Shown piece by piece: positions 1-11,604 of a stretch of 64,000 bases of DNA. Location of the stretch: assembly GCA_021029095.1 (NCBI GenBank), contig JAJOHG010000007.1, positions 248,001-312,000 on the forward strand, written 5' to 3'. The notes beneath the pieces were generated by a model. It worked only from the letters and a program-made list of their open reading frames with translations. It searched no databases and was not told the DNA's origin. The DNA is from Phellopilus nigrolimitatus (Eukaryota; Basidiomycota; Agaricomycetes; Hymenochaetales; Hymenochaetaceae). Both the position numbers and the translations under genes were made by a program. The first letter of the stretch is position 1, and the number at the start of each line of letters is the position of its first letter.

Positions 1-428
1 AGTGACATTTTATCGTGTCTCGACTTTCCGTAAACAAACTCGCCAGATACTGTGACAACAGTCGGTATCTGTCCGTGGGTAGCACCAGAACCTTCAGGGC
101 GAGAATCCAATTGATAATTCAGCTTAGCCTGATTCCACACTTCCTACAATAACTTTGCTGCAGGCTATATAAAAGGAAGAAGAAAAGCGTAAAACAGGGA
201 TATTTTGCAATATTACACGACTTACCTGCAGTGTTAGTCAAGCCCTTCCCATGATGAAGGAAATCGTGCCCCCTCAGCTAGGCTTCACAAACTAGAGGCA
301 CGCAATCCCTCTGGCAAACGTGAAGGTTTAAAAAAAGCGAGGGTTTCCCAATCCATTAAGTATACAGTGAAGCAACACATGGTCTAATAAGTATGAGTAA
401 GATGACTCAGAGTCAGGACTTTTGGTAA
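1..428. other. Intergenic, no gene seen
   Basis: I see no reading frame with recognisable content here. The stretch lies downstream of the glutaredoxin gene and probably holds its 3' UTR. An AT-rich TATATAAAAGG-like run near position 165 resembles a TATA box, but no matching gene is visible. Confidence 0.5.
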
Positions 429-1114
429 TTATGCAGAGGGCGATTTCGATTTGGTAGCTTGGATGATGTCGTGCTGCTGGAGTAGTTTCTCAAGATCACC
501 GGATTGATGCACTGAAAGAGCACCCATGAGTTTGACAGCTAAGGGAACGAGTAAAAGGACGGCTACTCACTACCGAGGACTATGTCGCATCCACCGACAA
601 ACTCGCCGTTCACATACACTTGCGGAATCGTTGGCCATTCACTAATCACCGCATGACACGTCGCGAGAAAACACGGTGGCATCCGTCAGGTACAGTCTAT
701 ATTAAAAAGGATGTTCAGCTTACGAGAATTCTTTAATGCCATTCCTTAATTCTTGGTCCTCCAGCACGTCGTAGGTCTTGATCTTTTCTGGCGGCACGCC
801 GTTGATATCGAGCAGCTGTACGACGGCGCGCGAGAAGCCGCACTGGGGTGCGTCGGGTGTACCCTTCATGAAGAGCACAAGTGGGTACTCCTTCACAGCA
901 TCCTGTATCTTGGAGCGGGCATCCTGGGAGAGAAACCGGCTGAGTGCGGGGCTGAGCGCGGCATGCTTGGGGAAGCGGGCTGCATAGGATGTCGACGTTG
1001 TTCGCAACGACGATGAGAGCTGGCAAATTTGAGAACAGGTCTCATATTAGCTGCTAGATATGTAACGTGAAATGAATTGGAACGTACCGATGAGCGAAAA
1101 GCTTGACGGAACAT
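429..1114 (-). CDS. GRX5: Mitochondrial monothiol glutaredoxin (Grx5)
   Basis: Monothiol glutaredoxins of the Grx5/GLRX5 type bind a [2Fe-2S] cluster with glutathione and pass it on in mitochondrial Fe-S assembly. Four exons read on the minus strand give about 160 residues. Exon 1 encodes MFRQAFRSS and exon 2 continues with a Ser/Arg/Ala-rich stretch typical of a mitochondrial presequence. The core follows: [12 protein letters not shown] with the CGFS active site, a [19 protein letters not shown] segment (glutathione-binding TIPQ and GGCD), and [11 protein letters not shown] near the C terminus. Introns lie at about 1087-1023, 721-640 and near 560-512; all restore frame. The gene is divergent from the dehydrogenase starting at 1309. 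The domain signature is unambiguous; only exact splice bases are uncertain. Confidence 0.95.
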
Positions 1115-1308
1115 GGTGGTCGGTGGTCAAGGCTAGTGGTGCTGTCTGTGACGAGGATTGCTCAGCTCTAAGCTCTTACAGGTTGGCCCATTTTTAGTAA
1201 GTCGTTGCCACGCAAAGCTTAATTACACACGCTCGGGTTCCGGCTACTTTGGTTGCCGATGTCGATCTTTCCGGTTCTGCTCATTGTCACATCGACTCGA
1301 ACGTCGAC
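1115..1308. promoter_or_regulatory. Shared divergent promoter, GRX5 / SDR gene
   Basis: The start codons of the glutaredoxin (minus) and the short-chain dehydrogenase (plus) are only about 194 bp apart, so both core promoters and 5' UTRs must fit here. No clear TATA box is seen. The bidirectional role is inferred from gene arrangement only. Confidence 0.5.
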
Positions 1309-2280
1309 ATGAAGCCTCAAAACCGCACCTTCATAATTTCTGGCGGGTGACTCCTTTCCTTCTTCCTTACTCTTCCTGCGGCGCTGATGTCCCTCGTGTA
1401 GATCTTCTGGTCTCGGTCTAGCTACCGCACACAACCTCCTCGACGTCGACGCCTTCGTTTCCATCCTCGACCTGAACGAGAACGTTGACTTGTCTAAAGA
1501 ATTCGACAAACGCGTCAAGTTCTTCAAGGTAGACATCACAAAAGACGATGAAGTAAATTCCGCTGTGGAGGGTACGGTCGCGTGGACGCATGAGACTGGC
1601 GCACACCTGGGCGGCGTGATCAATTGCGCGGGTGTCGCGACAGCCGCGAAGGTGTGCATTCAAATACGCTCTAATTAAGGGACACTATAGCCCATCTCTG
1701 AATGCACTCAAAGATAATTGACGCACGCGGTGATCCACACTCCCTCGATCTGTGGAATTTCGCGATAGCGGTCAACCTGACCGGCACGTTCAACCTCTCG
1801 CGCCTTGTCTGCAAACACCTCGTTCAGGTTCCACCGGAGGGCGTTGACAACGAGCGCGGTATTGTCATTTTCGTCGCGAGCTCCGCTGCCGTGCGTTCCC
1901 CTCTTTTCTTCTCATCCCTCAATGTTAAAAGCGTATTTAAAAAAAACTTAAATCTTATACAGTTCGAAGGTCAGCCCGGGCAGGCTGCCTACGCCGCCTC
2001 TAAAGGTGCACTCGTTAGCGCCGTACTTCCGCTCTCGCGCGACCTTGCGCGCCACGGTGTGCGCGTCACCGCAATCGCACCTGGGGCGTTCGCCTCCGCT
2101 ATGACCGACCGCATGCTTCCTAAGACGCGCGCGAGCCTCGTGCGCGACCTCGGCTTCCCGCAGCGCTTCGGCGAAGGTCACGAGTTCGCGCAAACCGTGC
2201 GATGGATGGTCGAGTGTGCGTACGTGAACGGGGAGACGATCAGGCTGAGCGGCGGGTCGCGATTACCCGGAAGACTTTGA
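1309..2280 (+). CDS. Short-chain dehydrogenase, HSD17B10-like
   Basis: NAD(P)-dependent short-chain dehydrogenase/reductase of the type-2 3-hydroxyacyl-CoA dehydrogenase kind (HSD17B10-like), about 260 residues over four exons. The start MKPQNRTFIISGG is spliced to SSGLGLATAH, giving a glycine-rich cofactor loop GGSSGLG. Then come an NCAGVA segment (NAG motif), VASSAAV (catalytic Ser region), and YAASKGAL with the catalytic Tyr and Lys. A SAMTDRML segment after the PG motif matches the substrate-binding loop. The C terminus NGETIRLSGGSRLPGRL replaces the usual DGAIRM-type end. No clear mitochondrial presequence precedes the Rossmann fold. Substrate cannot be told from sequence; fatty acid, steroid or branched-chain amino acid catabolism are all possible for this family. 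Confidence 0.88.
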
Positions 2281-2456
2281 TCATAAAGCTTACTGTTACT
2301 GGCTGCTAAGGATATACTTGTCTTCTGATGTCAATTTTGCACTTTCAATTCCAGATATCAGGACACAGGAAATTTATGTATGTATAGCAGTGGTACAAGA
2401 TTCATTGGTTTCTCCATACGTATTCCATCCAGCAAGCAAGCGAGTCCTTTTCCTCC

Positions 2457-3650
2457 CTACAGGTTCTTGATGAGCCATTCCACCGCCACCTTGAACGAGT
2501 CCTCCTTGGCCGCCTTAATCTCGGGGACACTCAAGTCTCCACGCACCGCAAATCCGTGCGTGTTTCCGGCGTAGTACTCTCTCTTGTACCCCTCTGCCTC
2601 CGTCTTTCCACCACCAAGGATCTCATCGCCAATCTTCTGCTTCTCGGGCGGGTACTGGCCGTCGACCTCACACGAACAGATCAGGAGCGGGACGCCGGTC
2701 GCCTTGAACTTGACGAGGTCTTCGGGCACCTGCAGGAGCGACGGGTGCGAGACGACCACGGCCTTGAGCACGCCGTCGAACGCGAGGTCGAAGCTGTAGC
2801 GCGCGCCGAAGCAGTAGCCTGTGGCGCCGAAGGTCGTGACACCCCGCTCCTTGAGCCCAGCGATGACTTTGTCGAGCGGTGGGCGCGTCTGTGCAGCCTG
2901 GTGGTTCGGGAACCAATCGGCAATATTGAACTATTTTTAGGAGACGAGGGGGGCGAGGCCTGAGTTCGACGAGGAGATAGGAACAGAAGGTCAACGTACC
3001 GTGCCGTCCAAGCTCTCTATGGGGTCGCCGTTCAGATAGTCGGGGATGTACGTCTATCGTTCGAAGAAGTCGCTGATTAAAACAAAGCGTACAAAACGCT
3101 ATGTCTTAGTAGATCAAATTACCTGGAAGCCATTCTTCGCGAAATCATCGGCCTTTGATATGACCCGTTAGGCTTGTTAGTATCTGAAAAAATAGACAAG
3201 CAGCTTACAAGAAGCTGCGATCGCTTCCATCAGCATAACGTCGGCACTCGCAGAAAGCATATAGCACTTACTCGATTATTAACAAGCTCCAAACCGAAGA
3301 CATCAGTCAGAAGCAAAACAGCCTTGTCCTTCGGGTAGCTATTGCCATCGACACAAATCAATATATGCGTCCACCATTATACACATATGCCGATGAGCCG
3401 CTAGGCTTACTCACTCGGATGAGGGGAGGGCGACGTAGGTCTTCACACCATTGATCTCCTCGATCTTGCCTTGGAGTTGTGTCAGCCTGGATCCGAAGTA
3501 CAGCGGGCACAGTCATCTATAAAAATCCTGCGTACCTGTCGGCTCGCCTTCGTGAGTGGTGCCTTCGAATACAGATAAGAATACGCATATACAAAGTAGC
3601 TCTTAAGCAGGACCGCGCTCACCGATGACACAGTGCTTGCAGAACGACAT
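2457..3650 (-). CDS. Dienelactone hydrolase family protein
   Basis: Alpha/beta hydrolase of the dienelactone hydrolase (DLH) family, about 250 residues in roughly eight exons. The protein starts MSFCKHCVIG. Further on it has KAVLLLTDVFGLELVNNR, the strand/oxyanion region typical of DLH, and YIPDYLNGDPI. The catalytic triad is visible as Cys in GYCFGARYS, Asp in SCEVDGQYP and His in NTHGFAVRG. A Cys nucleophile distinguishes DLH from Ser esterases. DLH proteins open lactone rings such as dienelactone in aromatic catabolism, but most fungal paralogues are uncharacterised, so the substrate is unknown. The final exon runs to a stop at 2457-2459. Introns between 3000 and 3600 are short and closely spaced. 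Confidence 0.9.
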
Positions 3651-4154
3651 GGCAAGCTAGGTGTATGTGTGTCTCTGGAGTGGGTGATACTGGTTGTGAA
3701 CTGGGGGATGTTTAAATCGATACAGTGGGATTCTGTTCTTATAATGCGCCGCGACTAAGTTCACGCGCGGATATTGGCTTAGCAATTGGGCCGCCCACAT
3801 ACGTGGCCTCGCCTTTCGCGAAGAACATCTCACAGGCCAGCAGCTAATGACAGGTACAACCCCTATCCATCATGCTCTCTTATCACCGAAGACACATATA
3901 CACTCATTACAAGCCTTTCGGAGTTTTCGATTCCCTTGCGCGCTGAATAATTTCAACCAGTTTGAGATGTCGGACTTCCGGCGTAAGAACTATAATGATC
4001 AGCAGCGGCTGTGGCAATCGGGCGCTCGGAGGCTCTGCTTTCGGACTGGCTCGGACTAAGCTTAGATAATGACTGGCGTAGTCATCCTCATCGTACATTG
4101 TAGCATACACACTTTCACATACTGTGCGACGCGAGCGCATCCAGCTTCCCACAG
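3651..4154. other. Intergenic, no gene seen
   Basis: This stretch holds the promoter of the dienelactone hydrolase gene and the 3' flank of the leucine-rich-repeat gene. Short open frames exist on both strands, but none has recognisable motifs or plausible splice partners. Confidence 0.5.
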
Positions 4155-6049
4155 CTAGTCGCTGAGATCAAATTCGAATCCGTCACTGGTGAACTGTTCG
4201 ACCACAGGAATAAATTCACTGTGGAGCAATCCAGTATCAACTTCCATTTCGGTCGTCAACCAGCCCTCTTCGCCCTGGCCTGCACCTGCATCTACCGGCT
4301 GCTCCAGATGGTCCAGGCAGCCTGCGCTGCAGCCGCGCCATCGCACGGGGATCCCGAGCTCGCCCCCGACTTTCTGGCCTGCAATCTCTTTCTCCCACGA
4401 AAGCCGCTCCTCGGCGTGTGAGACATAGATAGGCTCGCGATATTGCTCGCCAGAACCAAGGAGTAGATGTGCCGGGGATGGGCACCCAGATATGCAAGCA
4501 CGCCGCTCGACACGTTGACTCGGTCGCTGTCCCTCCGGCGACGACTGTGGAGTCGCATTTAGGGACAACAAAGACGCGATGCTTCCTGGAACGCAGGATG
4601 ACAGCGTCTCTCTGAGAGCCGGTGAAATCTCGTAGTCAGTCGGCAGAGGAAGGTCATAGAATGACTGCAAAACCGTCTTGGGCTGGATCCTCCTTGTTGT
4701 AGGCGGCATCAAGTTTCGCGTACCATTACTGTCGGGAACGGGTGCAAGCAGTACCCTGAGTGCGAGTTCGACCAAGGGCACGACTCTATGTCTCCGTTCA
4801 ACAGGGCCAAACCATCTATCTATTGAAAGGCCTGCTGCAGCACATGGATTTACCGCGAAAGGGTTTGGATCAACAGCAAGCGACGTCAATTTCATATCCA
4901 TGATTTCCGAAGGAAGGTATCGGAGCTGGTTGGACGCAACATTCAGCTCGCGCAAGTTATGAAGCTGGCATATTTGAGGGTTTAATTCTGTGAGCATGTT
5001 TGATCCTGTAAAACGGCGGGAAATCAAGAGAGGTCAGCTTCAAGTACCTTCCGCAAGGGTCGGCATACATACGAAGACTCAGCACTACCAATGCATCAAG
5101 ATTGAAGAGCTCGTTGGGCAACGTTCTAATCCTGTTGTTCGTAATGTACAGTTGGAACTCATTCTCGCGCACGCCCAGGTTGCTGCCGCCGAAAACGATT
5201 GAGCTTGACGATTTTGAGATAGTCCTGCGCCGCATGTCCTCGCGATTTGAGGACGTTTGGTTCGGAAGTACAAAGCGGAGCGAGAGATCCGATATCTTCG
5301 GTGGAATATAGGTAAGACCAAGACCGCTAATCAATCATGGATGAGAAGGCAATGTGGAATCCTGCTCAGTACCGAAAGACACAAAAAACGCGTCAAACTT
5401 ACTTTAATTCAATGCTGCACTCCGTGTCGTCGACCGCACGCGCAATTGTCTCTTCCCAGAGCGCGTGTTCAGTGTCATACGAGCGTATAAAGGACTGGCT
5501 AGGGTCGAAGCCATCTACGTCCATGTCTGTGTCCGGGGCTGGACAAATGTCGTGCAAATACGCGTCCCGCGCGTAGGTCGCGTTCCACCCCCCGGCGGCG
5601 GTGGCGAACGGGCCGAAGCGGTCATTCGAGCCCACCTTCGGACGCACGATGAAGCTCTGACCGCCGCCGGGTCCGTCATCGCGCTCGCGCGGCCCGCGCT
5701 TCACCTTCACGCGCGCCAGATCCTTGTCGTAGCGCGGCGGGCGCTTCACCGCGCGCGTCGACGCCGCGAACGGGTGCGCTGGCGACGCGTCGTCCGTTGC
5801 CCTGCCTTTCCCCTTCGCGTCGCCGCGTCCCGGCGTCGCGCGCACGCCTTCCCCTTCACCGGGACCACCTTCCTCATACTCATCCCCTTCGCAGTCGCCC
5901 ATCGATGCCTCATCAAGGTCGAGCGGGTACGGGCCCGGCGAGGACGGGGGCGACGAGTCGGCCGTCCAGCTGCTGGGAGAACTTGGTGGGGACGAGCTCG
6001 CGCCACCGTAGTACGCGCTAAACGGGGGCTGAAGCGGGGTCATATCCAT
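4155..6049 (-). CDS. Leucine-rich-repeat protein with disordered N terminus
   Basis: Three main exons on the minus strand. Exon 1 (about 6049-5400) is low-complexity: Ser/Pro-rich, acidic, then basic (RVKVKRGPRERDD), followed by a WEETIARAVDD segment. The middle exon has GLGLTYIPPKISDL, a basic MRRRTISKSSSS patch and the repeats FQLYITNNRIRTLPNEL / NLDALVVLSLR. The last exon continues with LTELNPQICQLHNLRELNVASNQLRYLP, so at least three LRR units (LxxLxxLxLxxNxLxxLP) are present. A long acidic C-terminal tail follows, ending FEFDLSD. LRRs are protein-binding modules; no catalytic domain is visible, so the function is unknown. The basic Ser-rich patch and acidic tail would suit a nuclear or regulatory adaptor, which is inference. 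Confidence 0.75.
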
Positions 6050-6641
6050 GGTGTGGACGTGTCAAAGCCTCGAAACTAGAGATACAATAGAATTCTGGGT
6101 GTGTGTGTGTGCTTTTGCGTTAGAACTTGAGTGTGATGTACAAATGTTGTGTGCGGGCGGAAGTAAATGAAGACGGCGCCTCGACGCGTCGGTGGCGTTG
6201 ACTACTATATCGGGACTATGGGCGCAAACCACACTGCACAAAGAGTCAAAGGAGCAACCCACACGCTGCCATTCCATTAGAACGGGAGTTTACGACGATA
6301 CACAGGAATTAGTTTAACTATGCTACAACACAGCGATTTTTCGTCCAAGTCGCCATCGCCGTCTACGGTAAATCGAAAGAGGTACGAAGGAAATAAGTGA
6401 AACGCGGAACCGGGGCGACCCAAAACAAAGACGAAATCTAGTTCTATGACTCTATAACAGTGAAAAGGAATGTGTGAACGATTTCTCCTAAATTCAGAAT
6501 TCACAAGAACAGCAGATGCAGATAGATAGCGATCAGCGATTAAGATTGGAATACTTGTCCTCGTCTGAGGATTTGAACTAGCCTCCTGAAAAAGATATGG
6601 CGGAGGAGCTACGAAAGACACTGGACGCTAATCGACAGCGA
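6050..6641. other. Intergenic with start of duplication unit A
   Basis: Upstream of the LRR gene there is a short GT run near 6098-6110. From about 6283 the sequence resembles 13522 onward (shared ACGATACACAGGAATTAG-like string), marking the left edge of a segmental duplication that includes the next gene's 3' flank. Confidence 0.6.
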
Positions 6642-9116
6642 TTACGAGCCAAAGGACGGGACCTCTTTCGCGAACTTGCTTCGTGCGCGAATTTGAGGGC
6701 CCCATCTGAAAAGCTGTTCACAAAAGGGAACAATCAGCATCATCGAGTGAACGGGCAAATCGTGAATACTGACGATAAATGGAATGGGCATCATTAAGAC
6801 GGCGATACAGGCAAAAATCGTGCTTGCCCATTTGAACGTCAGCCGGTCGTACATCTGAGTTGAAAACAGGGGAAACGCCATTCCCGCCAAATTACGACAA
6901 AGACTCTGGCCAGCGAGCGCAGACGATGCAAAAGGACCGTAACTGATTAATGAATGAAAGAAAGTATGAGCGGTAGACTGAGATAAGGCGAAGTTAAACG
7001 ACTCACCAGTCGGCGAGATATGTAAACACGGCGAGATATATGATGTACATCGACCACATGAACAACTAGAAAGACGGTCTCAATACTTTTTCATACAGAA
7101 TTCTGATTTATGTTACTCACAACTATGCCAATGGCCATTCCAACCCAATTCACGTGCTCGAATGACGTCCACGCGTATATGAACATAGATACAGGAAAGA
7201 GAATGCCTGCGATGCACGAGGAATAAAGCCGTGCTTCATGTCCTTTAGCTTTGAAGTTTTTACTGTAAGAAGATATAGAATAAGTATTGATATTACTTCC
7301 TATCAACAAAGAAAGCTTACTTGTAAAGTTTCTCTTGGATGAAAGTGTTGCTGAGGTACCCCAGAAGCGATCCAATGCTGTGAAAAGAAAAACCCCAATC
7401 AATAAGTCCGTATCTTCGACCTCGACACGAGGCTACTTACAACATGGTAACGAATACCGTTCCAACTTCACCAACGTTGAAGTGATGCAATTCCCGGAAC
7501 GCAGGAGAAATGGACCTGTTTAAGAATTTCAAGTCAGATCATTTCGATGGAGAGGAACTTATATGACGTACTCAATCATAGAATATAATACGCCCCATGC
7601 AAAACCAATCCATAACTGTGCGAGGAAATCTGATGCAACCATGATCCTTTTCAAAAGACGAAATGGTCACAACTTACACTAAAGCTAGCAACAACGGGTT
7701 CCGTGAGCAACAGATCTGAAAACGAATGAACGAATAATTAAACCTCATTCTGTCCTCGATCAAAGAACGGAAGTAACTTACGAACAGGGCGTGTGCAAGA
7801 AATCAACATCAAAGTGCGCAAGCTCCCTCGCTCGTCTTCAATGCGGGCGCGATAACGATTATCACCTGTCTCCTTGCGTAGCTTCCTCACGAGCCTCACC
7901 AGCAGGACAGAAGACCGAGTCTCTTTCATGGTGAAGAGCATAATGACAAAGAAGACGCCGGTCACGCTGCAGGAAGCATAAGAGACAGCGAGGTCAGTGA
8001 CAGAGCAGAGGGGCGGAGGTACGATTTTGGACATACATGAGATGAATCCATTGGATCCAACGCCATTCCAAACGGGTGTTCATTTCAACCCACCCGGCGA
8101 ACACAGGGCCAAGACCAGTGCAACCCATGGCAGCAATAGAAAAAACGGCCATGGGGATGCCCCGTCTGATAATCGATTGATAAATATCAAACCCGCATAT
8201 ACGAGTAGAAATACTCACTCATGGGGTGCCCAGATATCCGCGATAGTCCCACCTACCATAGTCGATCCAGTGGATCCCGCGGCACCTGCGAGGAGGCGAA
8301 AAATAATGACTGACTGGATATTTTTTGCCCTAAAAATCGATCAAACTCATCATAAATATTTGACAACACAGGAAAGAAGAAAATAAACTTACAAAGCAAC
8401 GCCAATGTGCATCGCTATCAAAAGGATGGTTGAACCAATGTAAAGAGGCTGCCGCCCAAATTCCTCGCTCAGGGGTGCGAGAATTAAAGGGAAAACAGCG
8501 AATCCCAACGCATATAAACTGAGTCCGAGCGTCGCTTGGAAATTAGTGCAGTTCAGGTCACGCGTCATTGACGGGTAGCCCATAGCATACGTGGAGGCAA
8601 CAGCAGCTAATGAAGGGGGTAAAAACCATATCGTATGCGTGATTTAAAAGGGAGGAGAGGGGTACGTACCTACCATCCCAGTCAATGCCGACGACGTCAA
8701 GGTAATAGCCCACTTCCGTCCACGCGAATAATTAGCAGGGTTGCGAGGGTCCCCTTTCTCCCAATCGACCTGCTACGCTGTAAGAATACGAATGAATTCA
8801 AAAGGCCAGGGATACGCACGTAAAGAATTTCGTCAGAAGAAGAGACTAACACGCCTTCTTTCTCCTCTTTCAAGTTCCCCTTCTCATCTTCTCCATGAGC
8901 ATGCTCCCCACGCAGCGTGCCGACGTGCGACGGAAAGCCCTCCTCAAGTTGACGCGCAGAGGGCCGCGAGGAGAGGCTGAGGCGTGGGTCGACGGATTCC
9001 TGGACCGAGTTGACATCGCGGATAGCAAGGTGCTCAAAAGGCGTCTCGTTGTCCGAGAGCGTCCTACTTGCAGTGCTGTGAGGCGTGTCGGTCATGTTCA
9101 ACGTCCCGGTCTGCAA
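6642..9116 (-). CDS. MFS transporter, DHA1 type (copy A)
   Basis: Twelve-helix major facilitator of the fungal drug/polyamine H+ antiporter class (DHA1; Tpo/Flr1-like), expected at the plasma membrane. Roughly a dozen exons. The N-terminal cytoplasmic part (MTDTPHSTASRTLSDNETPFEHL) is charged. The DHA1 loop 2-3 signature is present as APLSEEFGRQPLYIG, followed by GSTMVGGTIADIW, GPVFAGWVEM and EWRWIQWIH. The central cytoplasmic loop has KETRSSVLLVRLVRKLRKETGDNRYRARIED (read in two parts around 7800-7950). The C-terminal half includes KGHEARLYSSCIAGILFP and SALAGQSLCRNLAGMAFPLF. No frame break was found. Substrate is unknown; polyamines, drugs or metabolites are typical of the class. It is the tandem paralogue of 13848-16172. 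Confidence 0.9.
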
Positions 9117-9205
9117 GACTGCAACAGCTCACAGGCTCCAGAATATTGAATTTAAGCAAGTGGACGGGAAATCGGAAATCACGGATTATTGGCATGATTG
9201 AGCCC

Positions 9206-9213
9206 TTATATAT
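9206..9213 (-). promoter_or_regulatory. TATA-like box of MFS copy A
   Basis: On the minus strand the sequence reads ATATATAAGGG about 90-97 bp upstream of the start at 9116. The same element with flanking GAGCA is present upstream of copy B (16232-16239), which supports a functional core promoter. Confidence 0.55.
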
Positions 9214-10077
9214 GCTCATAGCCGCAAGGCGCGGGCTTATTAGTATTACACCAATTGCCGGAACGGCGATTGGTCCGAAACACCCAAAAAATTAGGCTAA
9301 TCTTCCCAAAAGATTTCCTAGTCACATTGCAATGAGCTGCTGTTTTTTTTCTTTCTTTTTCTTCCTTTCCAGCACCGCTTGAGAACACATAACCGCTATA
9401 ACGCCTTTGAGTTGGCGAAGTCGAAGGGAGCAGATTCGCGGCAGGATGCGGCATTTGAGAGTTAAATCGTTATTATTCATACCCATTTGTAGGCCCCGAT
9501 GATCAGCGGACTTCCGAGTCCATTGACCCGCGGAATTAGCCAGTCAATGAAAAACAACCGTGACCGAATATTTCAACTGGTGGAAGATCAGTTTTGTGCT
9601 GGCGCTGACTCGCAATGACAAACATTTCGTAGCTACACGAGACTCCCAGTTGACGCTTCGTAAAACCATGACCAATCATAACATAAAGAGGCAATTTTAA
9701 GTAAGATCCGAAAGAGAAAGTGGCTGTGTCGAAAGTGTCCGGTATTGTAGACGTACGTAAGTAAGGGTGTCGGTATTCAATGTTATTGCCGGAACGATCG
9801 ACGCCTTAGTAATTTAAGCTGCCGAATGATCTCCTCGACGCCTTTCAAGTTGTCGAGGCATGAAGCGACTCATGGAAACGTTACAACCAGCGCTTATGCA
9901 TTTTTTCTTACAACTAAAAAGGAATCAGCCAAGAATACATAAGAAAAGGGCCATCTTTCATCTGTAGACGTCTCATCAAGTTCTCCGTGGGAGCGACTAT
10001 CAGGATAAAGACTCGGACGGGCAATACGGGGCGGATACGCTAGTGTTGCGCTATCCTTCTCCACATCGGCCAGAAAG
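9214..10077. other. Divergent spacer between MFS copy A and hydrolase
   Basis: About 860 bp without a gene. It carries upstream regions of both divergent genes. Blocks such as the CGATCGACGCCTTAGTAATT string near 9795 recur in unit B near 16990. A pyrimidine-rich run (TTTTTTTTCTTTCTTTTTC) lies at about 9345. Confidence 0.6.
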
Positions 10078-11335
10078 ATGCCTTCCATCCCAGTTGATGA
10101 GCAAAATCACAGCCTTTTCTATGAGGATAGCGGACCCCCGCCGACTGCGGAGGGACCTTACACCACACTGATTATCGTTCATGGCACCGTATTCCATGGA
10201 GGTAGGCCAGAAATCGCCCGAGCCCGGCCCCAAACTTAGCATGGGCTATGAATGACTCACAACATTTCCATAATCTATCACAGCGATATTCAGGCGTCTA
10301 CTCCCGCTCGCGCCGCGCCACCAAACCCGTCTCGTGCTCGTTAACCGCCGTGACTATCCCGGTTCGGCGCCGTACACCGATGACGACCTTGCACAAGCAA
10401 GTAGCCAGGACAGCGAGGCGCAGGACGCGTTCGCGCGCGCACGGGGGGCCGAGTTTGCCGAGTTTATAAAGCAGTTCGTGGAGAATGAGAAGATACCGCG
10501 GGCGTCGGCCGATAGGAAGCGCGGTGGCGTCGTCTTGATGTCCTGGTCGGCTGCGAGTGTCTACACGCTGCCCTTGCTTGCCTATGTGGACTCTATCCCT
10601 GTAGACACCAGAGAGGCCCTTGAGCCTTTCCTGCGCTCATTTATTATACTTGGTAAGCTCTATTTCAAATCTGTCTCTTTCAGTGCTTATATATGTGATC
10701 GGAAAAGACGCACCACGCTACGTGATCGGACCTCCTCCGCCCGCACCCGCAAATAAGGACCTCGGATTCCTGAGCGACACGTCCAAGACGTTCGAAGAAC
10801 GTGTGCGAAAGCTCGACGATTGGCTCGCAGGATACTTCACGCACAAGGACGTCACTTCACGCAACGTCGATGACCTGCGGCTGTTTCCCCTGCCGGATTC
10901 GCGCATGGCGACGACGCTGGCGATGAGCGCAGACGAGGAGCGGTCGGTGACGTGCTACGCAGCGGCACCACGTGCGGAGCTGCCGTTGAGCATGGCGCAG
11001 CCCGCGGTGTATTCGGAACGGGTGCGACGCGCGCTATTTGACGATGACCTGGCGAAATACTGGCCGCGCTTGGAGGTCGATGTCATCTGGTGCGAGCACT
11101 CGCCGTGGCCGATGGTAGACGCTGCGTGGGAATTGGAGAAGTCGAGGGAGAAGGCTGATGAGCAAGGAATTAAAGGAAGACCGCTGAAGGTGACTATGTT
11201 CCCCGGCGCGAATCATTTTGTGAGCTTATGGCTTGTAATAAGAAATTTGTTATGAAGCTCATCTTTGTTCATTAGGCACATTGGGATGATCCCGAGAAGA
11301 CGATTGAGCTCTATGCCAAGATTATCAGTCCCTGA
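10078..11335 (+). CDS. Alpha/beta hydrolase (complete copy)
   Basis: Alpha/beta-hydrolase fold protein of about 340 residues in four exons. The start MPSIPVDEQNHSLFYED leads to TLIIVHGTVFHG, the strand-3 HG oxyanion motif, and LVNRRDYPGSAPYTDDD. The nucleophile elbow is SWSAASVYTLP, a variant of GxSxG with Ser and Ala in the glycine positions. WPRLEVDVIWCEHSPWPM gives the acid-strand region, and GANHFAHWDDPEKT supplies the catalytic His. Introns: after FHG (10202-10271 approx.), within IILG...IYVIG (about 10650-10690) and 11220-11275. The stop is TGA at 11333-11335. It is divergent from the transporter, suggesting a shared role in uptake, export or detoxification of one compound, which is inference. 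A decayed copy lies at 17382-17611. Confidence 0.85.
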
Positions 11336-11604
11336 CTGGCAACAAGATTTCCTGCAAGCGGAAGTTTATGCAGGACAAGCTGATGTTTTCTCTGGTTCAT
11401 TTGTAAGACGTCGAGAATGGTCCCATTGGCGATGCACGACGAGATGTGATCGGCAAGCAGAATAGCTAATAAAGGGAGTTGTTGTATGGACTTCAATAAA
11501 CACGATCAGAGCTCGATGAACTAGAGTTTGAACGGCCACCTGAGCGACAACGAAAAAGACGCGTTGCGGTCACGTGCCGTTCTAATTGTACCGTGTGTCT
11601 TTCA

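Larger units (their letters stand above)
6283..11590. repeat. Segmental duplication, unit A (MFS + hydrolase)
   Basis: This block is homologous to 13522-18000 in the same orientation. Matching landmarks in order: the 3' flank of the transporter, the whole multi-exon transporter, its TATA-like promoter, a CGATCGACGCCTTAGTAATT string in the intergenic spacer, the hydrolase, and a TTTGAACGGCC...CACGTGC string at the right edge. Unit A is longer because its hydrolase is complete. Edges are estimated by eye to within some tens of bases. Confidence 0.85.

Noticed and set aside
5465..6079. 204-codon plus-strand frame
   Set aside because: Shadow of exon 1 of the leucine-rich-repeat gene; Arg/Val-rich low-complexity translation.
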